Assembly (NCBI GenBank): GCA_022616085.1 | Contig: JAKEFN010000074.1 | Location: forward strand, 1 to 21,185 | Reading direction: 5' to 3' | Length of the DNA: 21,185 nucleotides | Origin: a bacterium | GTDB taxonomy: Bacteria > Patescibacteriota > Minisyncoccia > Phycocordibacterales > JAKEFN01 | In this document: positions 5,988-13,154 of the stretch, piece after piece | Position numbering within the stretch: the stretch's first letter is position 1 | Layout of the letters: each line of letters begins with the position of its first letter | Position numbers and translations under genes: made by a program | The notes under the pieces: generated by a model | Told to the model about the DNA's origin: nothing | Databases searched by the model: none | What the model saw: only the letters and a program-made list of their open reading frames with translations

Positions 5988-7394
5988 ATGTTCAAAGAGC
6001 GAATAGTCGCTTTATTAATACTCATCATTGGGGCCGCGATCGGCTGGTTTGTTTATGCGTCCGAATTACCGCGGGAAGACAAGCCCGCGCGCTTTCCTTT
6101 TAAGCTCGGGCTTGACCTCTCCGGCGGCACTCAGCTTGTATATCGCGCCGATACGTCTGCGGTGCCGCCTGTCGAGGCGGAAGATTCCATGTCCGCGCTT
6201 CGGGATGTGATTGAACGGCGGGTGAATCTTTTTGGCGTGGTTGAACCTTTGGTCCAAACGGAAAAAGGCAGTTTTGTATCCGAGGGCGTGCGGGAGAATC
6301 GCCTTCTCGTTGAGCTTCCGGGCGTTACCGATATCGATGAAGCCGTCCGGCTTATCGGACAGACGCCGCTTCTTGAATTTAAGACGGAAGTAGCTCTCGC
6401 CCCCGAAGAAAGAGTGAAAATCACTGAAGCGAGCGAGCGCGCGCAGGCCGCGATTACAGCAGGAGAAGAACCAAGTCCGGAGGATATGGCGCTTCTCGGC
6501 CGCGAGCCGTATATGCCGACAGAACTTACCGGAAAATATTTGAAACGCGCAGAGCTTCAATTCGGAAGCGGTCAAGGGGGGTATGGGCTTAATGAACCGA
6601 TTGTTTCGCTTGTGTTTACAAAGGAAGGCGCGGATATTTTTGAGCGGCTTACCAAAGAGAATGTGGGGCGCACTATCGCAATTTATCTTGACGGGGTGCC
6701 GATAAGCACTCCGGTCGTCAATGAAGCAATCACCGGCGGGGAAGCGGTTATCAGCGGAGATTTTACCCCGGACGAAGCAAGGGAGCTTGTCCGAAATCTT
6801 AACTTCGGCGCACTGCCGCTCCCCATCGAGCTTATCGGAAGCGAATCTATCGGCGCGTCTTTGGGCGAAGAAGCTACCGCCGCGGGAATTCGCGCAGGCG
6901 CATTCGGATTTTTCTTGATCGCGCTTTTTATGGTTTTGTGGTATCGCCTGCCGGGCCTTGTTGCGGTCGCCGCCCTAGCTCTTTATGTCCTCATGATGCT
7001 TGCGATTATCAAACTTGTCCCCGTAACGCTTACCGCCGCAGGCATCGCTGGCTTCATTCTTTCAGTCGGAATGGCGGTGGACGCGAATATTCTTGTTTTT
7101 GAAAGATTCAAGGAAGAGCTTAAGCGCGGAAAAAATACCCGCGATGCCTTACATGACGGTTTTTCTCGCGCGTGGACGTCCATACGCGACAGCAATACAT
7201 CAAGTTTCATCAGCGCGATTATACTATTTTGGTTCGGCACCAGTTTGATTGAGGGATTTGCGCTCATGCTCGGAGTCGGCGTTCTTGTTTCCATACTCTC
7301 GGCAATAACAATTACGCGGACATTTCTTAGAGCAGCGCTTTGGAATAAACAGGAAATACCGTTTTTGTTCGGATCCGGCATAAGAAGAATTTAA
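5988..7394 (+). CDS. secD: Protein translocase subunit SecD
   Basis: SecD pairs with SecF in the membrane and uses the proton-motive force to pull exported proteins from the SecYEG channel. The 468-residue protein has an N-terminal membrane helix (about residues 6-24), the D1 motif KLGLDLSGG, a large extracytoplasmic region with P1 and head subdomains, and five clustered C-terminal membrane helices. These include GMAVDANILVFERFKEE and the NTSSFISAIILFWFG segment (motifs D4-D6). An extension upstream of 5988 would overlap tsaC and is rejected because of the promoter position. secF follows after 15 nt. The protein is somewhat shorter than E. coli SecD, as in many Gram-positive and CPR forms. 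Confidence 0.95.
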   Translation: MFKERIVALLILIIGAAIGWFVYASELPREDKPARFPFKLGLDLSGGTQLVYRADTSAVPPVEAEDSMSALRDVIERRVNLFGVVEPLVQTEKGSFVSEGVRENRLLVELPGVTDIDEAVRLIGQTPLLEFKTEVALAPEERVKITEASERAQAAITAGEEPSPEDMALLGREPYMPTELTGKYLKRAELQFGSGQGGYGLNEPIVSLVFTKEGADIFERLTKENVGRTIAIYLDGVPISTPVVNEAITGGEAVISGDFTPDEARELVRNLNFGALPLPIELIGSESIGASLGEEATAAGIRAGAFGFFLIALFMVLWYRLPGLVAVAALALYVLMMLAIIKLVPVTLTAAGIAGFILSVGMAVDANILVFERFKEELKRGKNTRDALHDGFSRAWTSIRDSNTSSFISAIILFWFGTSLIEGFALMLGVGVLVSILSAITITRTFLRAALWNKQEIPFLFGSGIRRI

Positions 7395-7409
7395 TATGCA
7401 TAACGCATT

Positions 7410-8330
7410 ATGTTTATCATAAAATACAGAAATTTATTCCTTTCCATATCGGGGCTTATCATGCTTGCGGCGCTTTCGGCTATTATTATTTTCGGGCTCA
7501 ATTTCGGGATCGATTTTACGGGCGGTTCCATTATGGAGGTTTCGTATGAAGGAGAACGCCCATCTGTTTCTGAACTTTCGGAAAGCCTTGAGAATCATGG
7601 ATGGAGCGGCGTTCTCGCACAGCCATCCGGCGAAAAGGGATACATTGTCCGCACGGAGACTCTTGATGAAAAAGGCCGCGAATCCCTTAAAACGGCGCTT
7701 TCTTTTGACGGCGCGCGAGTGATAAACGAAGAACGGTTTTCGGACGTAGGACCCGCTGTTGGGGAAGAGCTTCGCGCAAAGGCGTGGGTTGCGATTGCTG
7801 TTGTCGTGGTCGCGATCATTATCTTCATCGCCTATGCGTTCCGCCATGTTTCCGAACCGGTTTCGTCATGGAAATACGGGCTTGCCGCAATTGCGGCGCT
7901 TATTCACGATATTCTTGTCCCCACCGGCGTATTCGCCATTTTGGGGAGCATATACCCCGGTATCTCGGTTGATTCGCTTTTTGTCACTGCGCTTCTTGCG
8001 ATACTCGGCTTTTCCGTGCACGATACGATTGTCGTATTTGACCGTATCCGCGAGAATTTGAAGAGAAATAAAGACGAACGCCTTAAGCGGGGTTTTGAAG
8101 ACACTGTGGGCGCAAGCCTCGCAGAGACGTATACCCGTTCTATCAACACGTCTCTTACGGTGTTTCTTGCGCTCCTCGCCCTTTATTTTGTCGGGAGCGC
8201 ATCAACGCAATATTTTGCGCTCGCGCTTTCGATAGGCATTATTGCTGGAACCTACTCGTCTATATTTTTTGCATCCCCGCTTCTAGTTTTTATGTTCTCC
8301 ATGCAGGAAAAAAAGAAAGGAAAGAATTAA
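7410..8330 (+). CDS. secF: Protein translocase subunit SecF
   Basis: A 306-residue partner of SecD. It has an N-terminal membrane helix, the GIDFTGG motif, a short extracytoplasmic domain, and five further membrane helices including GFSVHDTIVVFDRIREN and TRSINTSLTVFLALLAL, the F-type counterparts of the SecD motifs. It is in an operon with secD (15-nt gap, no obvious SD). Its stop codon overlaps the stop codon of the convergent dcd gene by two bases, and I see no terminator between them, so the two transcripts are expected to overlap. Confidence 0.96.
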   Translation: MFIIKYRNLFLSISGLIMLAALSAIIIFGLNFGIDFTGGSIMEVSYEGERPSVSELSESLENHGWSGVLAQPSGEKGYIVRTETLDEKGRESLKTALSFDGARVINEERFSDVGPAVGEELRAKAWVAIAVVVVAIIIFIAYAFRHVSEPVSSWKYGLAAIAALIHDILVPTGVFAILGSIYPGISVDSLFVTALLAILGFSVHDTIVVFDRIRENLKRNKDERLKRGFEDTVGASLAETYTRSINTSLTVFLALLALYFVGSASTQYFALALSIGIIAGTYSSIFFASPLLVFMFSMQEKKKGKN

Positions 8331-8830
8331 AGAGTGAATTTACCGCCGTATGTGGCCTCTCCTTCGCATCGTTCGAATACAAGCTGGCAGATACGAAGCC
8401 CCGGATAAATACTCAAAGATGAGGGGCTTAAGTTTGTAATTTCAAGCATTTGAAAATTTGAAACGCCAGGTTGGACAAAACCGGAAACGATATGGACTCC
8501 AAGTCCGAGGCGCACAAATCTGCTCCGTCCTTGAATCCAGGCCGCGATCGATGGAGATATGGTGATTTTTTCCTGTGTAACGCCCAAGATAGTATCGCCG
8601 GGTTTGAGGATGACCTGCTCGCCGTCTTTGATTTCAAGAAGATCCGTAACCATTTCATATTGCGAGTCTTCGGTTATGAGGAACACCGAGCTTTGTTTTT
8701 TGAAGGTGCGAAAGAGATTGCCAAGGCGAAGGTCTATGGAGGCGGGTCCCACGAGCGTTTTGTCCAAAGGGTCAATGATAATGTTTTTCTTTTCGATTTC
8801 GTCCAAAATGACATCGTGTGTGAGAATCAT
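8327..8830 (-). CDS. dcd: dCTP deaminase family protein
   Basis: A 167-residue protein of the trimeric dCTP deaminase/dUTPase fold. It should convert dCTP to dUTP (or, if bifunctional, to dUMP) for thymidylate supply. Signatures are GPASIDLRLG (28-37), the active-site GRSRFVRLG (101-109) and LEITN (129-133). Ser103, Arg107 and Glu130 match the catalytic Ser111, Arg115 and Glu138 of the E. coli enzyme, with the same Arg-to-Glu spacing of 23. Differences are Arg104 in place of the second Ser of GRSSLAR, and SGFVQPG instead of the usual TAG/A..DPG loop. It belongs to a divergent subgroup, so product specificity is open. It is convergent with secF with overlapping stops. Confidence 0.88.
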   Translation of the reverse strand: MILTHDVILDEIEKKNIIIDPLDKTLVGPASIDLRLGNLFRTFKKQSSVFLITEDSQYEMVTDLLEIKDGEQVILKPGDTILGVTQEKITISPSIAAWIQGRSRFVRLGLGVHIVSGFVQPGVSNFQMLEITNLSPSSLSIYPGLRICQLVFERCEGEATYGGKFTL

Positions 8831-8940
8831 AGATAATTGATGGTTAATTAAATAAGAAGAATGCTCTTTACGGTATCTATAATATCAAATGCGCTATGCG
8901 CCGCGCAACGACTGGCTATCGGGATATCCACCAGGAGTCC

Positions 8941-8969
8941 TTGACAAAATTTTTTTATTTTGCTAACAT
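8941..8969 (+). promoter_or_regulatory. Strong promoter of the murB leader transcript
   Basis: Perfect TTGACA, 17 bp, TAACAT. The predicted transcription start is near 8976, some 225 nt before the murB start codon, leaving a long untranslated region. Confidence 0.7.
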
Positions 8970-8972
8970 GGC

Positions 8973-9186
8973 AATGTGAGTGTTTCTTTCGAAAGAAAGA
9001 GCAGCTTCAGCGATATATGATCTGCGCAAGTTCCGCCGAAAGGCGGGATTTGCGTATCTCCATGGAGAGTGCATAATGAAAGGTATGGGCGGCAGTCTCG
9101 CTCATAGAGGGTCGGCGATTGCACTCACATTAAGATCATTTATTTAGGAGCCCGCACTCGCCGCCCTTGTATGAGCAGGACTGCCG
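8973..9186 (+). ncRNA. Highly structured leader or small RNA upstream of murB
   Basis: The transcript from the 8941 promoter contains several long complementary segments. AATGTGAGTG (8973-8982) pairs perfectly with CACTCACATT (9122-9131), closing a domain. Inside it, 9025-9037 and 9042-9054 form a 13-bp stem (with G-U pairs) capped by GAAA. A 17-nt segment at 9090-9106 pairs at all but one position with 9170-9186; this stem crosses the first one, so the two form a pseudoknot or exclude each other. GGGCGGC (9087-9093) can also pair with GCCGCCC (9160-9166), competing with that stem. I could not match it to tmRNA, RNase P, 6S, SRP RNA or a known riboswitch. It may be a cis-regulatory leader of murB or a separate RNA. 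Confidence 0.6.
9076..9147 (+). CDS. Possible 23-aa leader peptide ORF inside the murB leader
   Basis: An ATG at 9076 has GGAG 8 nt upstream, better SD spacing than most genes in the window, and runs 23 codons to TAG at 9145-9147. Its coding sequence contains the 5' arm of the long stem at 9090-9106 and the 3' arm of the closing stem, so ribosome movement would change which structure forms, as in attenuation. The peptide shows no run of one regulatory amino acid. It may be chance. Confidence 0.25.
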   Translation: MKGMGGSLAHRGSAIALTLRSFI

Positions 9187-9201
9187 TTTTGTCGTATAAA
9201 T

Positions 9202-10224
9202 ATGCATCTTGAGGAAAATATTTCATTGGCTCATCACACGACGTTTCGTGCCGGAGGGAGGGCGCGATTTTTTGCTGTTGCCGAGAGCGAGGATGATTTG
9301 AGAGATATTATTTCATATGCGCGCAAAAAAAACATCCCTTTTTTTGTGCTTGGCGGAGGATCAAATGTTTTGTTTGGGGATAGAGGGTTCCCGGGACTCG
9401 TCATAAAAATGAACATTCGCGGCATTGCGTATGGAAAAGAAAAGGGCGGGATCACGGCGGTTTCGGCGGGTGCGGGCGAGCACTGGGATAATTTTGTCGG
9501 GGGTACTGTCGCGCGCGGATTTTACGGTCTTGAGAACCTTTCGTTTATTCCGGGATCGGTTGGCGCCGCGCCGGTTCAGAATATCGGCGCGTATGGCGCG
9601 GAAGCAGGAGATGTTATTGTGGAGGTTTCGACTCTGAATACGGAAACATTGGAGATTGAAATTTTTTCTAAAGAAGCTTGCATGTTTTCGTATCGAGATA
9701 GTTTTTTCAAATCTCCCGCCGGAGGGAAGTATATCATTACCCGCGTTGTTTTCGGCCTTTCCTCTAAAGGTTCCGTAAATATTTCATATCGTGACGTGAA
9801 AGATTACTTTGAGGAACGGAGAAACGATTCGCCGGCGCTTTCGGATGTGCGCGATGCGGTGATTGCTATTCGCACCCGAAAACTTCCCGATGTGAGGGAG
9901 GTTGGAACCGCGGGGTCTTTTTTCAAAAATCCGGTCGTCAGCGTTTATGATATCGAGAAATTGAAGGAGAAGCATCCGGATGTGAAATTTTTTCCTCATG
10001 GCGATGCCGTAAAAATTTCCGCGGGATGGCTTCTTGACCATGTTGGAGGATTTCGCGGATACCGCGAAGGAAATGTCGGCGCATATAAAAATCAAGCGCT
10101 TGTGATTGTAAACGAAAGCGGCGCGTCCGCATCCGAAATTCTCGCGTTTGCCGAACGGATGCAAAAAATAATTTATGAAAAGACCGGCATCACACTTGAA
10201 CCCGAGGTGAAGATAGTGGAATGA
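9202..10224 (+). CDS. murB: UDP-N-acetylenolpyruvoylglucosamine reductase (MurB)
   Basis: MurB is a cytoplasmic FAD enzyme that reduces UDP-GlcNAc-enolpyruvate with NADPH to UDP-N-acetylmuramate, the second committed step of peptidoglycan synthesis. The 340-residue protein shows HTTFRAGG, LGGGSNVLFG, GLENLSFIPGSVGAAPVQNIGAYG (FAD-binding), SYRDSFFK, GSFFKNPV with the proton-donor Ser, KISAGWLLDHVG and the terminal LEPEVKIV. Length and the YRDS region fit type I, E. coli-like enzymes. There is no SD site at a normal distance from the ATG, and the gene follows a 225-nt structured leader, so translation may be controlled there. Confidence 0.95.
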   Translation: MHLEENISLAHHTTFRAGGRARFFAVAESEDDLRDIISYARKKNIPFFVLGGGSNVLFGDRGFPGLVIKMNIRGIAYGKEKGGITAVSAGAGEHWDNFVGGTVARGFYGLENLSFIPGSVGAAPVQNIGAYGAEAGDVIVEVSTLNTETLEIEIFSKEACMFSYRDSFFKSPAGGKYIITRVVFGLSSKGSVNISYRDVKDYFEERRNDSPALSDVRDAVIAIRTRKLPDVREVGTAGSFFKNPVVSVYDIEKLKEKHPDVKFFPHGDAVKISAGWLLDHVGGFRGYREGNVGAYKNQALVIVNESGASASEILAFAERMQKIIYEKTGITLEPEVKIVE

Positions 10225-10343
10225 TACGTTTGTTTTTTTATGATACATACAACGATAATGCTCGCTGCGTATATTTTGTTTTTTTAAATTTGAAAGTTAT
10301 CCACACTATTTGTCAAAAATATATTTTTTTTATTTCTTAATAC

Positions 10344-10352
10344 TGCGATAAT
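10344..10352 (+). promoter_or_regulatory. Extended -10 promoter of the H1-like protein gene
   Basis: TGCGATAAT is an extended -10 element, preceded by a long T/A-rich tract in place of a -35. The expected start is near 10359, a few bases before GTG 10361 and ATG 10364. Confidence 0.5.
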
Positions 10353-10363
10353 AAAAGTGAGTG

Positions 10364-10567
10364 ATGCGGCTGCCTTTCATTAAACGCGAGATTCCGTTTG
10401 ATGAAAAAAGTCAGGTCGAAAAGCAGTTGCGTGTAACATTTAAAAATAAACTCTTAAAGATAACTACTATGGCGACAAAAAGAAAAGCGGCAACAAAGAA
10501 AAAGACCGCAAAGAAAGCGGCCCCCAAAAGAAAGGCCGCAAAGAGGACCACAAAGAAGAGAAAATAA
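10364..10567 (+). CDS. Small Lys/Ala-rich histone H1-like protein
   Basis: The C-terminal 32 residues (from Met at 10469) consist almost only of Lys, Ala, Thr and Arg in AAPKRKAAK-type repeats, the composition of eukaryotic H1 tails and bacterial H1-like proteins that bind DNA without a folded domain. The frame is open upstream to ATG 10364 (67 aa), adding an ordinary-looking 35-residue segment. The extended -10 just before 10361 favours the long form through a near-leaderless start, but a 32-residue product from ATG 10469 is possible. It is a likely nucleoid-associated or RNA-binding peptide. A strong terminator follows 14 bp after the stop. Confidence 0.65.
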   Translation: MRLPFIKREIPFDEKSQVEKQLRVTFKNKLLKITTMATKRKAATKKKTAKKAAPKRKAAKRTTKKRK

Positions 10568-10581
10568 TAATCCTCTCAAAA

Positions 10582-10611
10582 AATAAAAACCCGATTCTAC
10601 GGGTTTTTATT
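10582..10611. terminator. Bidirectional intrinsic terminator
   Basis: A perfect 12-bp stem (AATAAAAACCCG with its complement) around ATTCTA, with T-rich tails on both strands. It serves the H1-like gene on the plus strand and ftsH, 22 bp away, on the minus strand. Confidence 0.9.
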
Positions 10612-10633
10612 TTTATTTTTTGATGGGGCAAAG

Positions 10634-12574
10634 TTATTTATTATCTTCAGGGGGCGTTTTTTCTGCGTCTTTGTTTTTATTTATTTTTATACCCTCTGCC
10701 TCAAGTATTTTTTCATATTCTTCCCGCTCGATCGTTTCCACCTCTCGAAGTTTTGTCGCGACCGCATGGAGGGCGCTTTTGTGCTCAAGGAGCACCTCTT
10801 CAGCGCGTTTCATCTGCGTTTTCATGACAGCGCTTACCTCCCTATCAATTAAAGCGGCGACATCTTCCGAGTAATCGAATTCTTCAAACGTCGCGCCCAT
10901 AGGCGATCGTCCCGCCATGCGTTCAAAGGCGACAGGCCCGATCGTGTCCGACATGCCGTATTTTGTAACCATGTCGCGCGCGAGCGCCGAGGCGACTTGG
11001 ATGTCGTTCGACGGTCCGGTCGTCAGATCGTCAAAAATCATTCGTTCAGCAGCATAGCCGCCGAGCATACTCGCGATATTATCAAGAAATTCCCGTTTGC
11101 TCTGGAATCGTTTTTCTTCGTCGGGAAGTTTCAGTGTATATCCCGCCGCATGCCCCCGCGAGACAATGGAGATTTTGTGCACCGGATCGGCGTAGGGAAG
11201 CGCCGACGAAACAACCGCATGTCCGGCTTCATGATACGCCGTTATTTTTTTCTCATCCAAAGAGAGCAGTTTGCTTTTGCGTTCCGGACCGAGCAAGACT
11301 TTTTCTATTGATCGCAGGAGGTCGTCTTGAAGGATTTGTTTGCGGTCGTTTCTTGCCGCGAGTATCGCGCCCTCATTCATGAGAGAATAGAGGTCCGCAC
11401 CGGAAAAACCGGGGGTTCTCTGGGCGACTACCTTGAGGTTTACGTTTTCGGCAAGCGGTTTTTTGCGGGCATGAATTTTGAGGATCGCTTCGCGGTCTGC
11501 AATGTCGGGAAGCTCGAGGATAATTCTTCGATCAAAACGCCCAGGGCGCATGAGCGCGGGGTCTAAAACATCCGGCCTGTTCGTCGCCGCCATGACGATT
11601 ATTTTTTCGTTCGGTTCAAACCCATCCATTTCGACAAGAATTTGATTGAGCGTCTGTTCGCGTTCGTCATTGCCGCCGCCGATGCCGGTTCCGCGGACGC
11701 GGCCGACAGCGTCTATCTCGTCGACAAAAATAATTGCCGGCGAGGTTTTTTTGGCGAGTTTAAAGAGATCCCTTACGCGAGAAGCTCCGACGCCCACGAA
11801 CATTTCGACAAACTCGGAGCCCGACAAATGGAAGAACGGCACGCCCGCCTCGCCCGCAACCGCCCGCGCGACAAGCGTTTTTCCCGTCCCTGGTGCGCCC
11901 ATAAGGATAACGCCTTTTGGTATTCGCGCCCCGATGTCATGGAATTTTTTGGGGTTTTTCAAAAACTCGACAATTTCCGTGAGTTCTTCCTTCGCTTCTT
12001 TGACGCCCGCGACATCCTTGAATGTTACTCGCTGATTTTTGTCTTTGGGATCGATGAAACGGGCCTTGGACTGGCCGAATGTAAAGGCTTGCATGCCGGC
12101 GCCTTTTACTTGCCGTGAAATAAGCCAAAAGAAAAGAACAATAAAAACGATAGGGAGGAGAAACGGAAGAATGTTAAGGAGCCAATAGCTGACGCTTGTC
12201 GGGTTCTTTATCTCGGTTTCCACCGCGGCGAGCTCCTCGGGGTCTACACCGTAGTTTGCAAGCGTCTCTGAAAGAGCGGTTTCAACCTCTTTTTTTGATT
12301 TCCTCTTTTCTTCTCCTTCGAGCGTTATAATAAGATCGTCTCCTTCCACCGAGATTTTTTCCACCTGTCCGCTTTTTATTTTTTCGGCGAGCTCGGAAAG
12401 CGCCATTTCTTCCGTTTTTTCTTGTCCGCCGGAAAAAAGCATATAGGCGACCGCAAGAAAAAAGAAAATAAAAATAATGCTTGCGGCGTTGCTCGCAAGC
12501 CCTTGCCCGCTCTTATCTTCGGGATCCTCTTTTTTTTCTTTCTTTTTACCGTCTCCGAATAGAGGTTTTTTCAT
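10634..12574 (-). CDS. ftsH: ATP-dependent zinc metalloprotease FtsH
   Basis: A membrane-bound AAA+ protease that extracts and degrades membrane and unstable cytoplasmic proteins, working as a hexamer. In order: a charged N-terminus, a first membrane helix (about 30-50), a short external domain, a second membrane helix (about 120-145), the AAA+ module with Walker A GAPGTGKT (226-233), Walker B IIFVDEID and the second region of homology with ATNRPDVLDPALMRPGRFDR, then the M41 protease domain with the zinc motif HEAGH (448-452) and the third ligand Asp524 in GPSND. The 646-residue length is normal. The ATG at 12574 is chosen because a consensus promoter ends 9 nt before it; an upstream extension would contain that promoter. 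Confidence 0.97.
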   Translation of the reverse strand: MKKPLFGDGKKKEKKEDPEDKSGQGLASNAASIIFIFFFLAVAYMLFSGGQEKTEEMALSELAEKIKSGQVEKISVEGDDLIITLEGEEKRKSKKEVETALSETLANYGVDPEELAAVETEIKNPTSVSYWLLNILPFLLPIVFIVLFFWLISRQVKGAGMQAFTFGQSKARFIDPKDKNQRVTFKDVAGVKEAKEELTEIVEFLKNPKKFHDIGARIPKGVILMGAPGTGKTLVARAVAGEAGVPFFHLSGSEFVEMFVGVGASRVRDLFKLAKKTSPAIIFVDEIDAVGRVRGTGIGGGNDEREQTLNQILVEMDGFEPNEKIIVMAATNRPDVLDPALMRPGRFDRRIILELPDIADREAILKIHARKKPLAENVNLKVVAQRTPGFSGADLYSLMNEGAILAARNDRKQILQDDLLRSIEKVLLGPERKSKLLSLDEKKITAYHEAGHAVVSSALPYADPVHKISIVSRGHAAGYTLKLPDEEKRFQSKREFLDNIASMLGGYAAERMIFDDLTTGPSNDIQVASALARDMVTKYGMSDTIGPVAFERMAGRSPMGATFEEFDYSEDVAALIDREVSAVMKTQMKRAEEVLLEHKSALHAVATKLREVETIEREEYEKILEAEGIKINKNKDAEKTPPEDNK

Positions 12575-12583
12575 AACTCCGTT

Positions 12584-12612
12584 ATTATATAAAATATATA
12601 TTGATTTTGCAA
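12584..12612 (-). promoter_or_regulatory. Promoter of ftsH
   Basis: On the minus strand TTGCAA, 17 bp, perfect TATAAT, ending 9 nt before the ATG, so the untranslated leader would be only 2-3 nt. It is divergent from the promoter at 12657-12685. Confidence 0.7.
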
Positions 12613-12656
12613 TTTTTTCGCAAAAAATGTTTCTCCCCTCTGTCCCCACGCGTTCG

Positions 12657-12685
12657 TTGTCGTTTACGCGTTTTTTTAGTATTAT
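12657..12685 (+). promoter_or_regulatory. Promoter of the response-regulator gene (leaderless)
   Basis: TTGTCG, 17 bp, TATTAT, then 7 nt to the ATG at 12693. The predicted transcription start coincides with the start codon. Confidence 0.6.
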
Positions 12686-12692
12686 AAAGTCC

Positions 12693-13118
12693 ATGGACAC
12701 CCCTCTTGAAGCAAAAAAAGATTCTTTGGAAGAAAATCGTTCTATGCCGACCATACTGCTTGTTGAGGACGATCATTTTTTGGGAAATCTTTTGGCGCAG
12801 CGCATGCGCGCCGAGAATCTCACAGTTTATCAGGCGATTGATGTCGTCAATGCGCGGAATATTTTGGAGGGCAATCATGTTGACGCGATTTGCCTTGACG
12901 TCATGCTCCCCGGCATAGACGGCTTTACTTTTCTTGACGAACTCAAAAACAACCCCGCGCACAAGGACATACCAGTCGTTATTATTTCGAATTTAAGCCA
13001 GAAAAAAGATATCGATCGGGGCATGCAGGGCGGAGCGGCCGCATATATGGTAAAGGCGAATACGACTCCGGCGGAAATTTCTGCGCAAGTTCTCTCGGTT
13101 TTGAAAAAGAAAGGTTAG
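12693..13118 (+). CDS. Stand-alone response-regulator receiver domain protein
   Basis: A 141-residue protein made of one receiver (CheY-like) domain after an 18-residue N-terminal tail. The acidic pair Asp26-Asp27, phospho-acceptor Asp69 (ICLDVMLPGIDG), Ser99 and Lys121 are all present, so it should be phosphorylated by a histidine kinase or small phosphodonor. There is no output domain and no kinase gene in the window; it may act by protein-protein contact. It is divergent from ftsH with 118 bp between the start codons, so shared control is possible. ATG 12693 is set by the promoter; an in-frame upstream extension would include the promoter itself. Confidence 0.92.
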   Translation: MDTPLEAKKDSLEENRSMPTILLVEDDHFLGNLLAQRMRAENLTVYQAIDVVNARNILEGNHVDAICLDVMLPGIDGFTFLDELKNNPAHKDIPVVIISNLSQKKDIDRGMQGGAAAYMVKANTTPAEISAQVLSVLKKKG

Positions 13119-13121
13119 AGC

Positions 13122-13148
13122 ACAAAAAAGTCCCGCAGGGCGGGACTT
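13122..13148 (-). terminator. Intrinsic terminator of the aminopeptidase P gene
   Basis: AAGTCCCGC and GCGGGACTT form a perfect 9-bp stem with a 3-nt loop. Read on the minus strand it is followed by a T-run, six bases after the pepP stop. On the plus strand it lacks a T-tail, so it is directional. Confidence 0.85.
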
Positions 13149-13154
13149 AACGTC

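Noticed and set aside
8973..9186. tmRNA
   Set aside because: There is no tRNA-like acceptor/T arm with the expected ends, and no tag frame ending in an Ala-Ala type sequence, despite the crossing stems.
12477..12692. N-terminal extension of the receiver protein
   Set aside because: It reads through ftsH on the opposite strand and through the gene's own promoter.
12575..12754. N-terminal extension of FtsH beyond 12574
   Set aside because: The extension would include the ftsH promoter and the divergent promoter, and FtsH normally starts shortly before its first membrane helix.
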